5,870 bases of DNA from an uncultured Oscillospiraceae bacterium (GTDB taxonomy: Bacteria; Bacillota; Clostridia; Oscillospirales; Acutalibacteraceae), in NCBI GenBank assembly GCA_900552985.1, contig USBP01000107.1, positions 1 through 5,870 of the forward strand, given 5' to 3'. A model generated the notes under the pieces. The model ran no database searches. It worked only from the letters and a program-made list of their open reading frames with translations, and was not told the DNA's origin. A program made the translations under genes and the position numbers. Positions 1 to 5,640 of this stretch are shown one piece after another; position 1 is the stretch's first letter, and the number at the start of each line of letters is the position of its first letter.

Positions 1-597
1 CCGCTTTCCAACGCCGCCGTTGCCGCGCCGATGATTACAAGTGAAAAATCCAAGGAGCATATTGAAGCGAAGATCGCCATTGCCCGCAGAGCGGCCTCCC
101 TGGTCAAGGATGGGGATTGCATTTTTTTGGATGGCGGCACAACAATTGCCCCCATGATTGATTTTATTCAGGATAAAAAAATTCGCATTGTAACGCACAA
201 TCTCTTGATCCCGCAGCGTGTTCAGAACATGGACGTGGATATTTTTTTGATCGGCGGGCATTACAGCCATTTCCACGCCAGTACGGTCGGCGTTTTTGCG
301 GAAAAGATGGTTTCCCAATTCCATTTTGACCATGCGTTTTTTGGATGCTCCGGCATCGAACTGGTGCATCAGATGGCCTACAATGATGATATTGATACCA
401 TTCCCGTCAAAGAGGTAGCCATGAAATATGCGACGCATAATTATTTACTGGCAGATGCCAGCAAGCTGGGCGTTACCTCTTATTGCCGGTTTAAGCCGCT
501 GCCGGTGTTTGACCTGGTAATCAGTAACCGCAGCGGGGCCGCTCCGGAGGGGCTCCCATCAAACTTTGTGTTTGCAGACGAATCCGACGATGAATAA
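1..597 (+). CDS. DeoR/GlpR-family transcriptional repressor, C-terminal sensor domain (5' partial)
   Basis: The reading frame is open from base 1 to the TAA at 595-597, giving 198 visible residues. The ATG at 31 is internal, because the frame upstream of it reads like the linker before a DeoR sensor domain. About 60 residues with the N-terminal winged helix-turn-helix must lie left of the window, since the family is usually about 250 aa. Visible DeoRC hallmarks, numbered from the edge, are EKSKEHIEAKIAIARRAA (15-32), DGDCIFLDGGTT (37-48), the THNL element (65-68), a GG pair (85-86), HFDHAFFGCSGI (108-119) and LADASKLG (150-157). In this family the domain has a ribose-isomerase-like fold that binds a phosphorylated sugar and releases the protein from its operator. 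The gene is convergent with the transketolase operon, so it is a candidate local regulator, but its target is not shown. Family assignment is firm; the effector is unknown. Confidence 0.93.
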   Translation, partial: PLSNAAVAAPMITSEKSKEHIEAKIAIARRAASLVKDGDCIFLDGGTTIAPMIDFIQDKKIRIVTHNLLIPQRVQNMDVDIFLIGGHYSHFHASTVGVFAEKMVSQFHFDHAFFGCSGIELVHQMAYNDDIDTIPVKEVAMKYATHNYLLADASKLGVTSYCRFKPLPVFDLVISNRSGAAPEGLPSNFVFADESDDE

Positions 598-603
598 CGC
601 AAG

Positions 604-629
604 GCCCGGGAAGCGATTCCCGGGCTTTT
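604..629 (+). terminator. Intrinsic terminator of the DeoR-family gene
   Basis: A perfect 9-bp stem (GCCCGGGAA at 604-612 with TTCCCGGGC at 617-625) closes a GCGA loop of the stable GNRA type and runs into TTTT at 626-629. It starts 7 nt after the TAA stop. A602 and A601 can extend the pairing into the T run. This is a standard rho-independent layout for the plus strand. On the minus strand the stem is followed only by a weak T tract, so termination in that direction would be poor. Confidence 0.88.
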
Positions 630-674
630 GTCCGGCCGCCTTTTGCGCAAAAAGGGCCCATCAGAAAGGCGTGT

Positions 675-738
675 TGACAGAGGCTTACAGGCAGGAGGCT
701 TCGTGTTTTTGTGCCTCCTGCCTTTGTTTGCTCTGTCA
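675..738. repeat. Long imperfect inverted repeat at the convergent 3' ends
   Basis: Two nested stems are visible. The inner stem has 11 perfect pairs (AGGCAGGAGGC at 689-699 with GCCTCCTGCCT at 713-723) around a 13-nt loop. The outer stem has 8 perfect pairs (TGACAGAG at 675-682 with CTCTGTCA at 731-738), separated from the inner one by unpaired stretches of 6 and 7 nt. The outer right arm contains the stop codon of the minus-strand transketolase gene (736-738). No T run follows on the minus strand, so for that operon it is better seen as an mRNA 3'-end stabiliser or a non-canonical terminator. On the plus strand the inner stem is followed by TTGTTT, which could give a weak second terminator. 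Confidence 0.7.
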
Positions 739-1698
739 GGAAAGCGCCTGCCGGATTTTTTGGATCAGATCCTCGGCCGTCAGATGAAATTCCTTTTGCA
801 GGAGATCGATCATGCCTACCTGTCCGAAAACATCCTGAGCACCAACCTTTAAAAGCGGCACGGCGATGGCGTTCTTTGCCAGCACGTCGGCCACGGCGGA
901 GCCCAGGCCATTGATTACGCTATGGTTTTCAAAGGTGCAGACCAGCTTTTTGCCCTGTGCACGCTCCCGAATCAGCTCTTCGTCAAAGGGTTTGATTGTA
1001 ACAGGATCCACGACTTCCACGGAGAGCCCTTCCGCGCGCAGAGCCTGTGCGGCGTCAAGCGCTGCGGACATCACATAGCCGCTGGAGACGAGCAGCACCT
1101 CGTCACCGGGGATCAGCACCTGCCCTTTGCCCAGCTCGAACGTTGTGCCTGGCTCATAGACGGGGCGGACGCCCTTGCGGTAGGCGCGAATATAGTGGAC
1201 CGCGCCGTCGTTTCGCGCTGCACAGGCACGCACCATCCAATCCAGCTGTACCTGGTCACAGGGATCACAGACAATGGCGTTCGGCATTGTGCGAAATACC
1301 GCCATATCTTCAAAGCAGGAGTGCGTCCCGCCGTCAAAGCCGGAGCAGAAGCCCGGGTCGGAGGCATAAATATTGACGGTGTTTTTGGAATATGCGCAGG
1401 AAATGTAGATCTGATCCAGCGCTCTGCGCGTCACAAAGGCGGACATCGTGTGGACAAACGGCGTATATCCCAGCATGGACAGGCCGGCTGCTACGCCGAA
1501 CATATTGGCTTCGCAGATGCCGACATCAATAAAATGGTCGGGATGCGTCTTCTTGAAGCGGATAAAGAAAGAGGCGCCTCCAAGGTCGGAATCCAGAATC
1601 ATGATCTTATCATTTGTCTTTAGAAGGTCCGCCAATGCGGCGCCAAAGGCGTCCCGCATCTCCCCGCCGAGCTCCTTGCTTCTTTCTTTGAGCATCAT
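736..1698 (-). CDS. Transketolase, C-terminal subunit (split transketolase)
   Basis: This 320-aa protein is the pyrimidine-binding half plus the C-terminal domain of a transketolase. With the N-terminal subunit it would form the ThDP- and divalent-metal-dependent enzyme that moves a two-carbon ketol unit from a ketose phosphate to an aldose acceptor in the cytosol. The motif FIDVGICEANMFGVAAGL (residues 56-73) holds the expected catalytic glutamate at E63, which activates the ThDP pyrimidine ring. Next come PFVHTMSAFVTRRALDQI (80-97) and FDGGTHSCFEDMAVFRTMPN (121-140), with the conserved GGTH histidine at H126. The C-terminal domain spans roughly 185-320, with LLVSSGY (202-208) and FENHSVINGLGS (256-267). 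The start at 1698 has AGGAGG 9 nt upstream; a second ATG at 1695 is possible but spaced less well. The upstream subunit's stop is only 4 nt away, which suggests translational coupling. The length is normal for split transketolases; the in vivo donor sugar is unknown. Confidence 0.95.
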   Translation of the reverse strand: MMLKERSKELGGEMRDAFGAALADLLKTNDKIMILDSDLGGASFFIRFKKTHPDHFIDVGICEANMFGVAAGLSMLGYTPFVHTMSAFVTRRALDQIYISCAYSKNTVNIYASDPGFCSGFDGGTHSCFEDMAVFRTMPNAIVCDPCDQVQLDWMVRACAARNDGAVHYIRAYRKGVRPVYEPGTTFELGKGQVLIPGDEVLLVSSGYVMSAALDAAQALRAEGLSVEVVDPVTIKPFDEELIRERAQGKKLVCTFENHSVINGLGSAVADVLAKNAIAVPLLKVGAQDVFGQVGMIDLLQKEFHLTAEDLIQKIRQALS

Positions 1699-1702
1699 AA
1701 TC

Positions 1703-2551
1703 TTATTCCTCCTCCGTAATTTTTTTCAGCTGTGTGATCGCTGCGTCAATGACCGCCCGGCCCTCTTCAAACACCTTGGGCGCGTGGTTGTCCACCATGT
1801 CCTCATAGTATTTTATGCCCTGGCCCTTGACGGTGTCTAAAATAATGCAGATTGCCTGATCTTTCACTGTTTTGGCGAGATTGATAGCATCATCAATCGC
1901 TTCCTCGCTGGCGCCGTCTACTGTGACTGCCCAAAAGCCAAATGCACGCATTTTTTCCTCATAGCTGAAGGGGTTGAGCACCTCTGTGCAGTAGCCGTCG
2001 TGCTGGCGCTTGTTGTTATCTACAAAAACGATGCAGTTATTCAGCTTGTTGTGTGCCATAAACTGAAAGGCCTCCCAGTTCTGCCCTTCGTTCATCTCGC
2101 CGTCGCCAATGCACACGTATACATACTGATCCTTCCGTCCGGCGGCGCGCAGGCCGTAGGCGATGCCGGCGGCTACGGAAGCTCCCTGGCCGAGAGAACC
2201 ACAGGTCACGTCGATCCCAGGGGTCAGGAGACGGTCCACATGAGAGGGGATATGCGTGCCGATATCGTCCATTGTCAGCAGCTCCGACTTCTCAAAAAAT
2301 CCTTTTTCTGCAAGGGCGGCGCAGACGGTCGGCGCGGCATGCCCTTTACTCATAACCAGGTAATCCCGGCCTTCCCACGACGGGTTTTTCGGGTCATATT
2401 TCATCTGCCGGCCGTATAAGACGGAGATCAGCTCCACAACGGACAGGCATCCGCCTATATGGCCCATGCCTCGCTGGCGAAACATTTCCAGCTCATCAAT
2501 TCGGATCTGTGCGGAGAATTTTTTCAGTTCCTTTAATTCTTTGCTTGTCAT
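1703..2551 (-). CDS. Transketolase, N-terminal ThDP-binding subunit (split transketolase)
   Basis: This 282-aa protein is the diphosphate-binding half of transketolase. The ThDP signature runs from GDGEMNEGQNWEAF (149-162) to VDNN (177-180), matching the GDG...NN pattern that holds the metal and the diphosphate. Other family elements are RQRGMGHIGG (25-34, His31), SKGHAAP (68-74, His71), GSLGQG (118-123) and VKGQGIKYYEDMVDNHAP (241-258, His256). These histidines occupy the positions used in transketolases for substrate phosphate and catalysis. The start at 2551 was chosen over the longer frame beginning at 2608 because an AAGGAGGT sits 5 nt upstream and the added 19 residues resemble nothing in the family. 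It is the third gene of the minus-strand operon and lies immediately before its partner subunit. Its presence next to SIS enzymes suggests a pathway-specific transketolase rather than the housekeeping copy, as is known for the apulose-4-phosphate transketolase pair. That specialisation is inferred. Confidence 0.95.
   Translation of the reverse strand: MTSKELKELKKFSAQIRIDELEMFRQRGMGHIGGCLSVVELISVLYGRQMKYDPKNPSWEGRDYLVMSKGHAAPTVCAALAEKGFFEKSELLTMDDIGTHIPSHVDRLLTPGIDVTCGSLGQGASVAAGIAYGLRAAGRKDQYVYVCIGDGEMNEGQNWEAFQFMAHNKLNNCIVFVDNNKRQHDGYCTEVLNPFSYEEKMRAFGFWAVTVDGASEEAIDDAINLAKTVKDQAICIILDTVKGQGIKYYEDMVDNHAPKVFEEGRAVIDAAITQLKKITEEE
1708..1713 (-). promoter_or_regulatory. Shine-Dalgarno of the transketolase C-terminal subunit, inside the preceding gene
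   Basis: The minus strand reads GGAGGAGGAATAAGATT before the ATG at 1698, leaving 9 nt between AGGAGG and the start. The same bases encode the closing Glu-Glu-Glu codons and stop of the N-terminal subunit. Ribosomes finishing that gene therefore uncover this site, an arrangement that would balance production of the two subunits. It also favours the ATG at 1698 over the one at 1695. Confidence 0.8.
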
Positions 2552-2556
2552 ACTGT

Positions 2557-2564
2557 ACCTCCTT
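2557..2564 (-). promoter_or_regulatory. Perfect Shine-Dalgarno of the transketolase N-terminal subunit
   Basis: The minus strand carries AAGGAGGT, fully complementary to the 16S anti-Shine-Dalgarno, 5 nt before the ATG at 2551. It decides the start against the in-frame upstream ATG at 2608. It is the strongest ribosome binding site in the window, so the transketolase pair may be translated more than the SIS genes before it. Confidence 0.88.
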
Positions 2565-2573
2565 AAATCTTTT

Positions 2574-2637
2574 GCCGGCGGGCAGGAATTTCGAGCTTGC
2601 TGCCACATGCTTTACAGGCTGAGCGTACCCTGCCGGC
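2574..2637 (-). other. GC-rich stem-loop in the leader of the transketolase pair
   Basis: In the minus-strand transcript GCCGGC (2637-2632) pairs with GCCGGC (2579-2574). After a bulged A at 2631, GGG (2630-2628) pairs with CCC (2582-2580), then a U.G wobble and an A-U pair follow. That gives about 11 pairs around a loop of roughly 41 nt. The wobble exists only in minus-strand RNA; on the plus strand it would be a C/A mismatch, so the fold suits the operon mRNA. The stem ends 9 nt before AAGGAGGT. No T run sufficient for termination follows (AAAAGATTT). It could be a processing or stability element in the unusually long 117-nt gap, but chance pairing of GC-rich DNA is not excluded. Confidence 0.4.
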
Positions 2638-2668
2638 CGGGGCTTGTATGGAAAACGGATCACAGTGG

Positions 2669-3775
2669 TCAGGTGCAGTCATAGGCCTGATACGTATCCG
2701 ATTTGCCGGAAAGAATGGATTTGTACTCCTTCATCAGGGGATGCTGCTTCCATGTGGAGTTGGTTTCAGAGACCGTGTAGGCGATCATCTGCACAAACGC
2801 CAGCGTATAAAGGGGAGAGAGCATTTCGTCAATCTGGTGCGGCACGCGCATAACGGCGTCTCCCTGAAGCATTGGGTTGTTGCTTAGGATATATACCCGG
2901 TCGCTGATCGCTCTGGCGGCATGGTAGGATTGCTCGATACGCGCGGAGGTTTCATCCCCTGGATCGATAAAGATAAAATTATAGTTTGGCGTGAGCTGGA
3001 TTTGCGGGCCGTGGATTGCTTCGTCTATTTCGTAACCAACCGCCAGGATATGTACGGTTTCTCCGATTTTGACGGCGCCTTCCAAAGCGGTCCCATAGTT
3101 TGCGCCGGCTCCGACCAGATAAACCTTTTCCATAGAAAGCAGGTTCTTTCGATTTGGCTGGAAAAAATCGTCGAAGCCGTCTACGATAGACTCATAGTTT
3201 TCCATAGCCAGATTCATTTCCTGCTTTTTGGCATCTGCATCGGCCTGGCTCAGGCGCCCCAGACGGACAGCGGTGTGCAGGGCAAAGAGCATGAGAAACG
3301 CGCTGAGCGTCACAACGCCCTTGGTGACAAAATCCAGCTTTTCCTCGCCCAGGCCAAACCCGATGACCAAGTCGGCTTCCCGCTCGAAATCGCTGTGGAT
3401 ATTGCCGGTCAGCCCGATGGCGGGAATCCCCATGCTGCGGCATACCTGGAGAGATTCAATGGTATTGGTGCTGCATCCGCTCTGTGAGATGCAGACCACG
3501 AAATCACGGTCGCTCATATCGTGCTCATAGTGATTGAAGGTGAAGGGGGTTACCACCTTGACCGGTACGCCCAGCAGCTTTTGCATCAGATAACGTGCGC
3601 AGAGCGCTGCATTGCAACTGGAGCCGCAGGCCACCAGCCAGATTGAGCGGTACATTTTTTTCAAATACAGATCCACCAGAGGCCGCGTCAGCTCCTCGCT
3701 GTGGGCGATATTGCTGCGAACGGTGCCCGGTGTTTCCAGAATATAGCGTTTCATAGACAGTTCGCTGTGATCCAA
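2669..3775 (-). CDS. Double-SIS-domain sugar-phosphate enzyme, deglycase/isomerase-like
   Basis: This 368-aa protein has two SIS (sugar isomerase) domains, roughly residues 45-165 and 215-340, and no N-terminal glutaminase domain. It therefore resembles the FrlB/FraB/Gfr-type deglycases and the isomerase half of GlmS rather than GlmS itself. The first SIS core shows WLVACGSSCNAAL (46-58) and CISQSGCSTNTIESL (95-109). The second shows VYLVGAGANYGTALEGAVKIGE (218-239) and DEAIHGPQ (251-258). Glu239 and His255 are 16 residues apart, the same spacing as catalytic Glu488 and His504 of E. coli GlmS. The usual NPD-P-...-K-T tail is absent; it ends in WKQHPLMKEYKSILSGK, nearer to deglycases. The start is TTG at 3775, 10 nt after AAGGAA; the ATG at 3754 fits the family N-terminus but has no ribosome site. 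Likely role: cleaving or isomerising a 6-phosphorylated amino-sugar conjugate. The substrate is unknown. Confidence 0.85.
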   Translation of the reverse strand: MDHSELSMKRYILETPGTVRSNIAHSEELTRPLVDLYLKKMYRSIWLVACGSSCNAALCARYLMQKLLGVPVKVVTPFTFNHYEHDMSDRDFVVCISQSGCSTNTIESLQVCRSMGIPAIGLTGNIHSDFEREADLVIGFGLGEEKLDFVTKGVVTLSAFLMLFALHTAVRLGRLSQADADAKKQEMNLAMENYESIVDGFDDFFQPNRKNLLSMEKVYLVGAGANYGTALEGAVKIGETVHILAVGYEIDEAIHGPQIQLTPNYNFIFIDPGDETSARIEQSYHAARAISDRVYILSNNPMLQGDAVMRVPHQIDEMLSPLYTLAFVQMIAYTVSETNSTWKQHPLMKEYKSILSGKSDTYQAYDCT

Positions 3776-3785
3776 TTGAAATCAC

Positions 3786-3791
3786 TTCCTT
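3786..3791 (-). promoter_or_regulatory. Shine-Dalgarno supporting a TTG start for the second SIS gene
   Basis: The minus strand reads AAAAAGGAAGTG, with AAGGAA ending 10 nt before the TTG at 3775. The alternative ATG at 3754 is preceded by GCGAACTGTCT, which has no purine-rich site. The TTG is therefore preferred, though the spacing is at the long end and the start remains less certain than the others. Confidence 0.55.
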
Positions 3792-3819
3792 TTTCTCGTT
3801 TTGGCCGCAGGAAAGCGGT

Positions 3820-4878
3820 TTATACGGTTACAGTCTGTTTGCTCACGCCCTTGGGGCAATCCGGGTTGTACCCCCGGCTGAGCGAGCACAGGCAGGAGAA
3901 CATCTGCCCGAACACCGCTCCGGCAAATACCGCACGAATGCCGTCGAAGCCCTCCGGCAGCAAAACGCTTGTGTCGCCCAGCTTTGCGATCTCCGGATCG
4001 TTGGTCACGACTGTGCACCAGATGCCGGCCTCCTCTTTTAAACGTTTGAGCAAATCCACAGCGCAGTAATTCGTATGCCGGTCGGCGATAAAGAAAATGC
4101 ACGGCACAAAGCGCAGCGCTGTGGCGATCGGCCCGTGGCGGTAATCGGCAGAGCCGTAGCTGCGGGCATCCAGATAGCTTGTTTCCTGAATTTTCAGCTC
4201 CACCTCGTTTGCCAGAGCGTCCATCAGCCCGCGGCCCAGCAGCAGCATATGCTCTGTATTCCGGTAGAACCGCACGACATCACGCACCTGCGGCTCCAGA
4301 GCGGCGAGCGATTGCTCCACAATGCCGCCCAACTCATCCAGCACGGAAAGCAATTCGGGATCCTCTGAAATATAAGCCGCCAGAGCGGTGACGACCGTTA
4401 CCTGGGTCAGATAGGATTTTCCTGCCGTGATGCTGCGCTCCGGCCCACAGTGGTTACGCACCTGGTATTTGCCTGCCTGTGTCATGAGCGAGCCTTCCAC
4501 ATTGGTTACGCAGACACAGAGGCCGCCCTGCTCATCGCAGCGCTTCATAACCTCGTAAATGTCGCGCGCCCCGCCGGACTGAGAGACTGCGATCATCAGT
4601 ACATTGGAATAATCCACGTTGCCGTGATAAGCTGTGATGACGCTGGGAGCGCAAACGCTTGCCACCATATTGCATTTGGTTTCAAACAGATAGCGCCCTA
4701 CCAGATTGGCGTGGTCGCTTGAGCCCCGGCCCACGAACACGACTGTTTTAATGTTGCGGCGCTTTACTTCCTGCGCAATTTCCCGCAGGAGGGGCTCGTT
4801 TTCTTTTAAACAGTGCCGGACGGCATCCGGCTGCTCAAAAATTTCTTTCCAAAAGACAGAATTTTTTGTATCGATCAT
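3820..4878 (-). CDS. Double-SIS-domain protein, GlmS-isomerase-like (AgaS/deglycase type)
   Basis: This 352-aa protein has two SIS domains (about residues 40-170 and 205-330) and no glutaminase domain, so it is not a complete GlmS. The N-terminus WKEIFEQPDAV (10-20) is the family's usual lead-in. The first domain has VFVGRGSSDHA (47-57), IAVSQSGGARD (96-106) and GPERSITAGKSYLTQ (145-159). The second has LLLGRGLMDALANEVELKIQE (212-232) and YRHGP (246-250), and the tail is YNPDCPKGVSKQTVTV (337-352). Lys229, Glu232, His248 and Lys347 align with Lys485, Glu488, His504 and Lys603 of E. coli GlmS, so the full isomerase catalytic set is kept. The start at 4878 has GGAGG 7 nt upstream; the long open frame beyond it is antisense to the promoter region and HAD gene. 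It is the first gene of the operon, 44 nt before the second SIS gene. Likely role: isomerase, deaminase or deglycase on an amino-sugar phosphate; the substrate is unknown. Confidence 0.88.
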   Translation of the reverse strand: MIDTKNSVFWKEIFEQPDAVRHCLKENEPLLREIAQEVKRRNIKTVVFVGRGSSDHANLVGRYLFETKCNMVASVCAPSVITAYHGNVDYSNVLMIAVSQSGGARDIYEVMKRCDEQGGLCVCVTNVEGSLMTQAGKYQVRNHCGPERSITAGKSYLTQVTVVTALAAYISEDPELLSVLDELGGIVEQSLAALEPQVRDVVRFYRNTEHMLLLGRGLMDALANEVELKIQETSYLDARSYGSADYRHGPIATALRFVPCIFFIADRHTNYCAVDLLKRLKEEAGIWCTVVTNDPEIAKLGDTSVLLPEGFDGIRAVFAGAVFGQMFSCLCSLSRGYNPDCPKGVSKQTVTV

Positions 4879-4885
4879 ATGCTTT

Positions 4886-4890
4886 CCTCC
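4886..4890 (-). promoter_or_regulatory. Shine-Dalgarno of the first SIS gene
   Basis: The minus strand reads TGGAGGAAAGCAT before the ATG at 4878, with 7 nt between GGAGG and the start. This sets the start well downstream of the longest open frame, which otherwise runs back to 5124 across the divergent promoter region and the start of the HAD gene. Confidence 0.8.
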
Positions 4891-4919
4891 ATTTCGTCGT
4901 TTTTTACCAGGCGCCCTCT

Positions 4920-4929
4920 CCGTGCACGG
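4920..4929. promoter_or_regulatory. Perfect 10-bp palindrome, candidate operator half of a pair
   Basis: CCGTGCACGG is its own reverse complement. It lies 15 bp upstream of the plus-strand -10, where a -35 would be, and just downstream of the predicted minus-strand start. That position would let a bound repressor affect both directions. The CCGT/ACGG half-sites recur at 4977-4987. Short GC-rich palindromes occur by chance, so the operator role is an inference. Confidence 0.35.
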
Positions 4930-4941
4930 CTTGACAGCGGG

Positions 4942-4950
4942 TGTTATACT
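4942..4950 (+). promoter_or_regulatory. Extended -10 promoter element for the HAD gene, overlapping a minus-strand -10
   Basis: TGTTATACT fits the extended -10 pattern TGnTATAAT with one mismatch, and would start transcription near 4957, about 47 nt before the HAD start. No good -35 lies 17 bp upstream; a TTGACA at 4931-4936 is only 8 bp away and cannot pair with it. Read on the other strand, 4948-4943 is TATAAC, a fair -10 for the SIS/transketolase operon, again without a clear -35. The divergent gene arrangement requires promoters in this 125-bp gap, which supports the call. Confidence 0.5.
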
Positions 4951-4976
4951 GAACGGTAAGAATGGGGCTGGGAAAT

Positions 4977-4987
4977 CCGTCCCACGG
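4977..4987. promoter_or_regulatory. Inverted repeat CCGT-N3-ACGG, second candidate operator
   Basis: CCGT at 4977-4980 and ACGG at 4984-4987 form an inverted repeat that extends one more pair outward (T4976 with A4988). It lies about 20 bp after the predicted plus-strand start and touches the HAD ribosome site at 4988-4994. It shares half-sites with 4920-4929 and lies about 58 bp from it, centre to centre, with the promoter between them. It could instead act as a small hairpin in the HAD leader. Confidence 0.3.
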
Positions 4988-4994
4988 AAAGGAG
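4988..4994 (+). promoter_or_regulatory. Shine-Dalgarno supporting a TTG start for the HAD gene
   Basis: AAAGGAG lies 9 nt before TTG at 5004. The in-frame ATG at 4962 lacks a comparable site and would add 14 residues ahead of a segment that normally opens HAD proteins (Q-Y-D-G-L-I-F-D-L-D-G-T). The TTG is therefore preferred. Confidence 0.75.
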
Positions 4995-5003
4995 CGTTAT
5001 TCA

Positions 5004-5630
5004 TTGCAATACGACGGCCTGATTTTTGATTTAGATGGAACCCTTTGGGATGCCTGTGAGGCAGTGGCCTGCTCTTGGACATGCACGCTCCGCGACGTTT
5101 ACGGCGTTGCAAATCCGCCCTCAATCGGTGAGATCCAATCGATTATGGGCCTGCAAAGCCATGAGATCGCGCAGCGGCTGTTTGCCCGCTACGGTGCAGA
5201 TCCGGATGAAATGGCGGCGCGCTGCATGCGTGAGGAGTGCGCATATCTGGAGGCGCACGGGGCGCATTTGTATCAGGATGTGCCTGCAACGCTTCAGCGG
5301 TTGGCCGAAGCGTATCCTCTGAGCATCGTGAGCAACTGCCAAAAGGGCTACATCGAGAGCTTTCTCCGCTTTTACCATTTGGAATCTCTTTTTGTTGATT
5401 TTGAATGCGAGGGGGGAACTGGGCTGCCAAAACCCGATAATATCCGCCTTGTCATGGCGCGCAATGGGTTGCGGCATCCGGCTTATATCGGCGATACCCA
5501 GGGGGATTTTGAAGCTGCTGCGCGAGCAGGCGCTGCCTTTATTTGGGCCGCCTACGGGTTCGGTCAGGCGCCGCAGGCGCCGCTGCGCATCGGCTGTTTC
5601 CGTGATCTGCTGACATTGGTGAAGAAATAG
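5004..5630 (+). CDS. HAD-superfamily hydrolase, phosphoglycolate-phosphatase-like
   Basis: This 208-aa protein is a typical class I HAD phosphatase. Motif I is FDLDGTLWD (8-16), with nucleophile Asp9 and acid/base Asp11. Motif II is the Ser of IVSNC (108-112), motif III the Lys of LPKPDNI (141-147, Lys143), and motif IV is GDTQGD (163-168). All catalytic positions are present. The helical cap lies at about residues 16-80, as in the Gph/beta-phosphoglucomutase branch, and the length is normal. GLPKPDNIRLVMARNGL (140-156) and YIGDTQGD are typical of small cytosolic sugar-phosphate phosphatases. Enzymes of this branch often remove phosphate from dead-end or toxic sugar phosphates. The gene is divergent from the SIS/transketolase operon and shares its intergenic promoter region, so co-regulation is plausible. 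It ends 10 nt from the convergent PTS gene with no visible terminator. The substrate cannot be predicted. Confidence 0.9.
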   Translation: MQYDGLIFDLDGTLWDACEAVACSWTCTLRDVYGVANPPSIGEIQSIMGLQSHEIAQRLFARYGADPDEMAARCMREECAYLEAHGAHLYQDVPATLQRLAEAYPLSIVSNCQKGYIESFLRFYHLESLFVDFECEGGTGLPKPDNIRLVMARNGLRHPAYIGDTQGDFEAAARAGAAFIWAAYGFGQAPQAPLRIGCFRDLLTLVKK

Positions 5631-5640
5631 GAGCGGGTTT

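Noticed and set aside
922..1623. 233-codon open frame on the plus strand opposite the transketolase C-terminal subunit
   Set aside because: It is antisense to a gene with clear catalytic motifs, has no ribosome site, and its translation resembles no family. It is a by-product of codon bias.
736..2551. Assignment to the sulfoquinovose sulfo-transketolase pathway or to D-apiose catabolism
   Set aside because: Split transketolases occur in both, but no sulfosugar or apiose partner gene (isomerase, reductase, apulose kinase) is in view, and paired SIS enzymes do not belong to either route as I know them.
4646..4664. Possible CcpA cre-like site (TGGGAGCGCAAACG)
   Set aside because: It matches only the core CG and lacks the terminal CA and central symmetry of the consensus. 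It also lies inside coding sequence.
3820..4878. Annotation as complete glucosamine-6-phosphate synthase (GlmS)
   Set aside because: The N-terminal glutaminase domain with its catalytic Cys is absent, so glutamine-dependent synthesis is not expected. Only the isomerase-like half is present.
4931..4936. Consensus TTGACA as a -35 box
   Set aside because: It is only 8 bp from TATACT, far short of the usual 16-18 bp, and no -10 lies at the right distance (4954-4959 is CGGTAA).
4879..5124. N-terminal extension of the first SIS gene back to 5124
   Set aside because: It would run antisense through the divergent promoter region and the first codons of the HAD gene, reads as low-complexity basic peptide, and is replaced by a well-spaced ribosome site before 4878.
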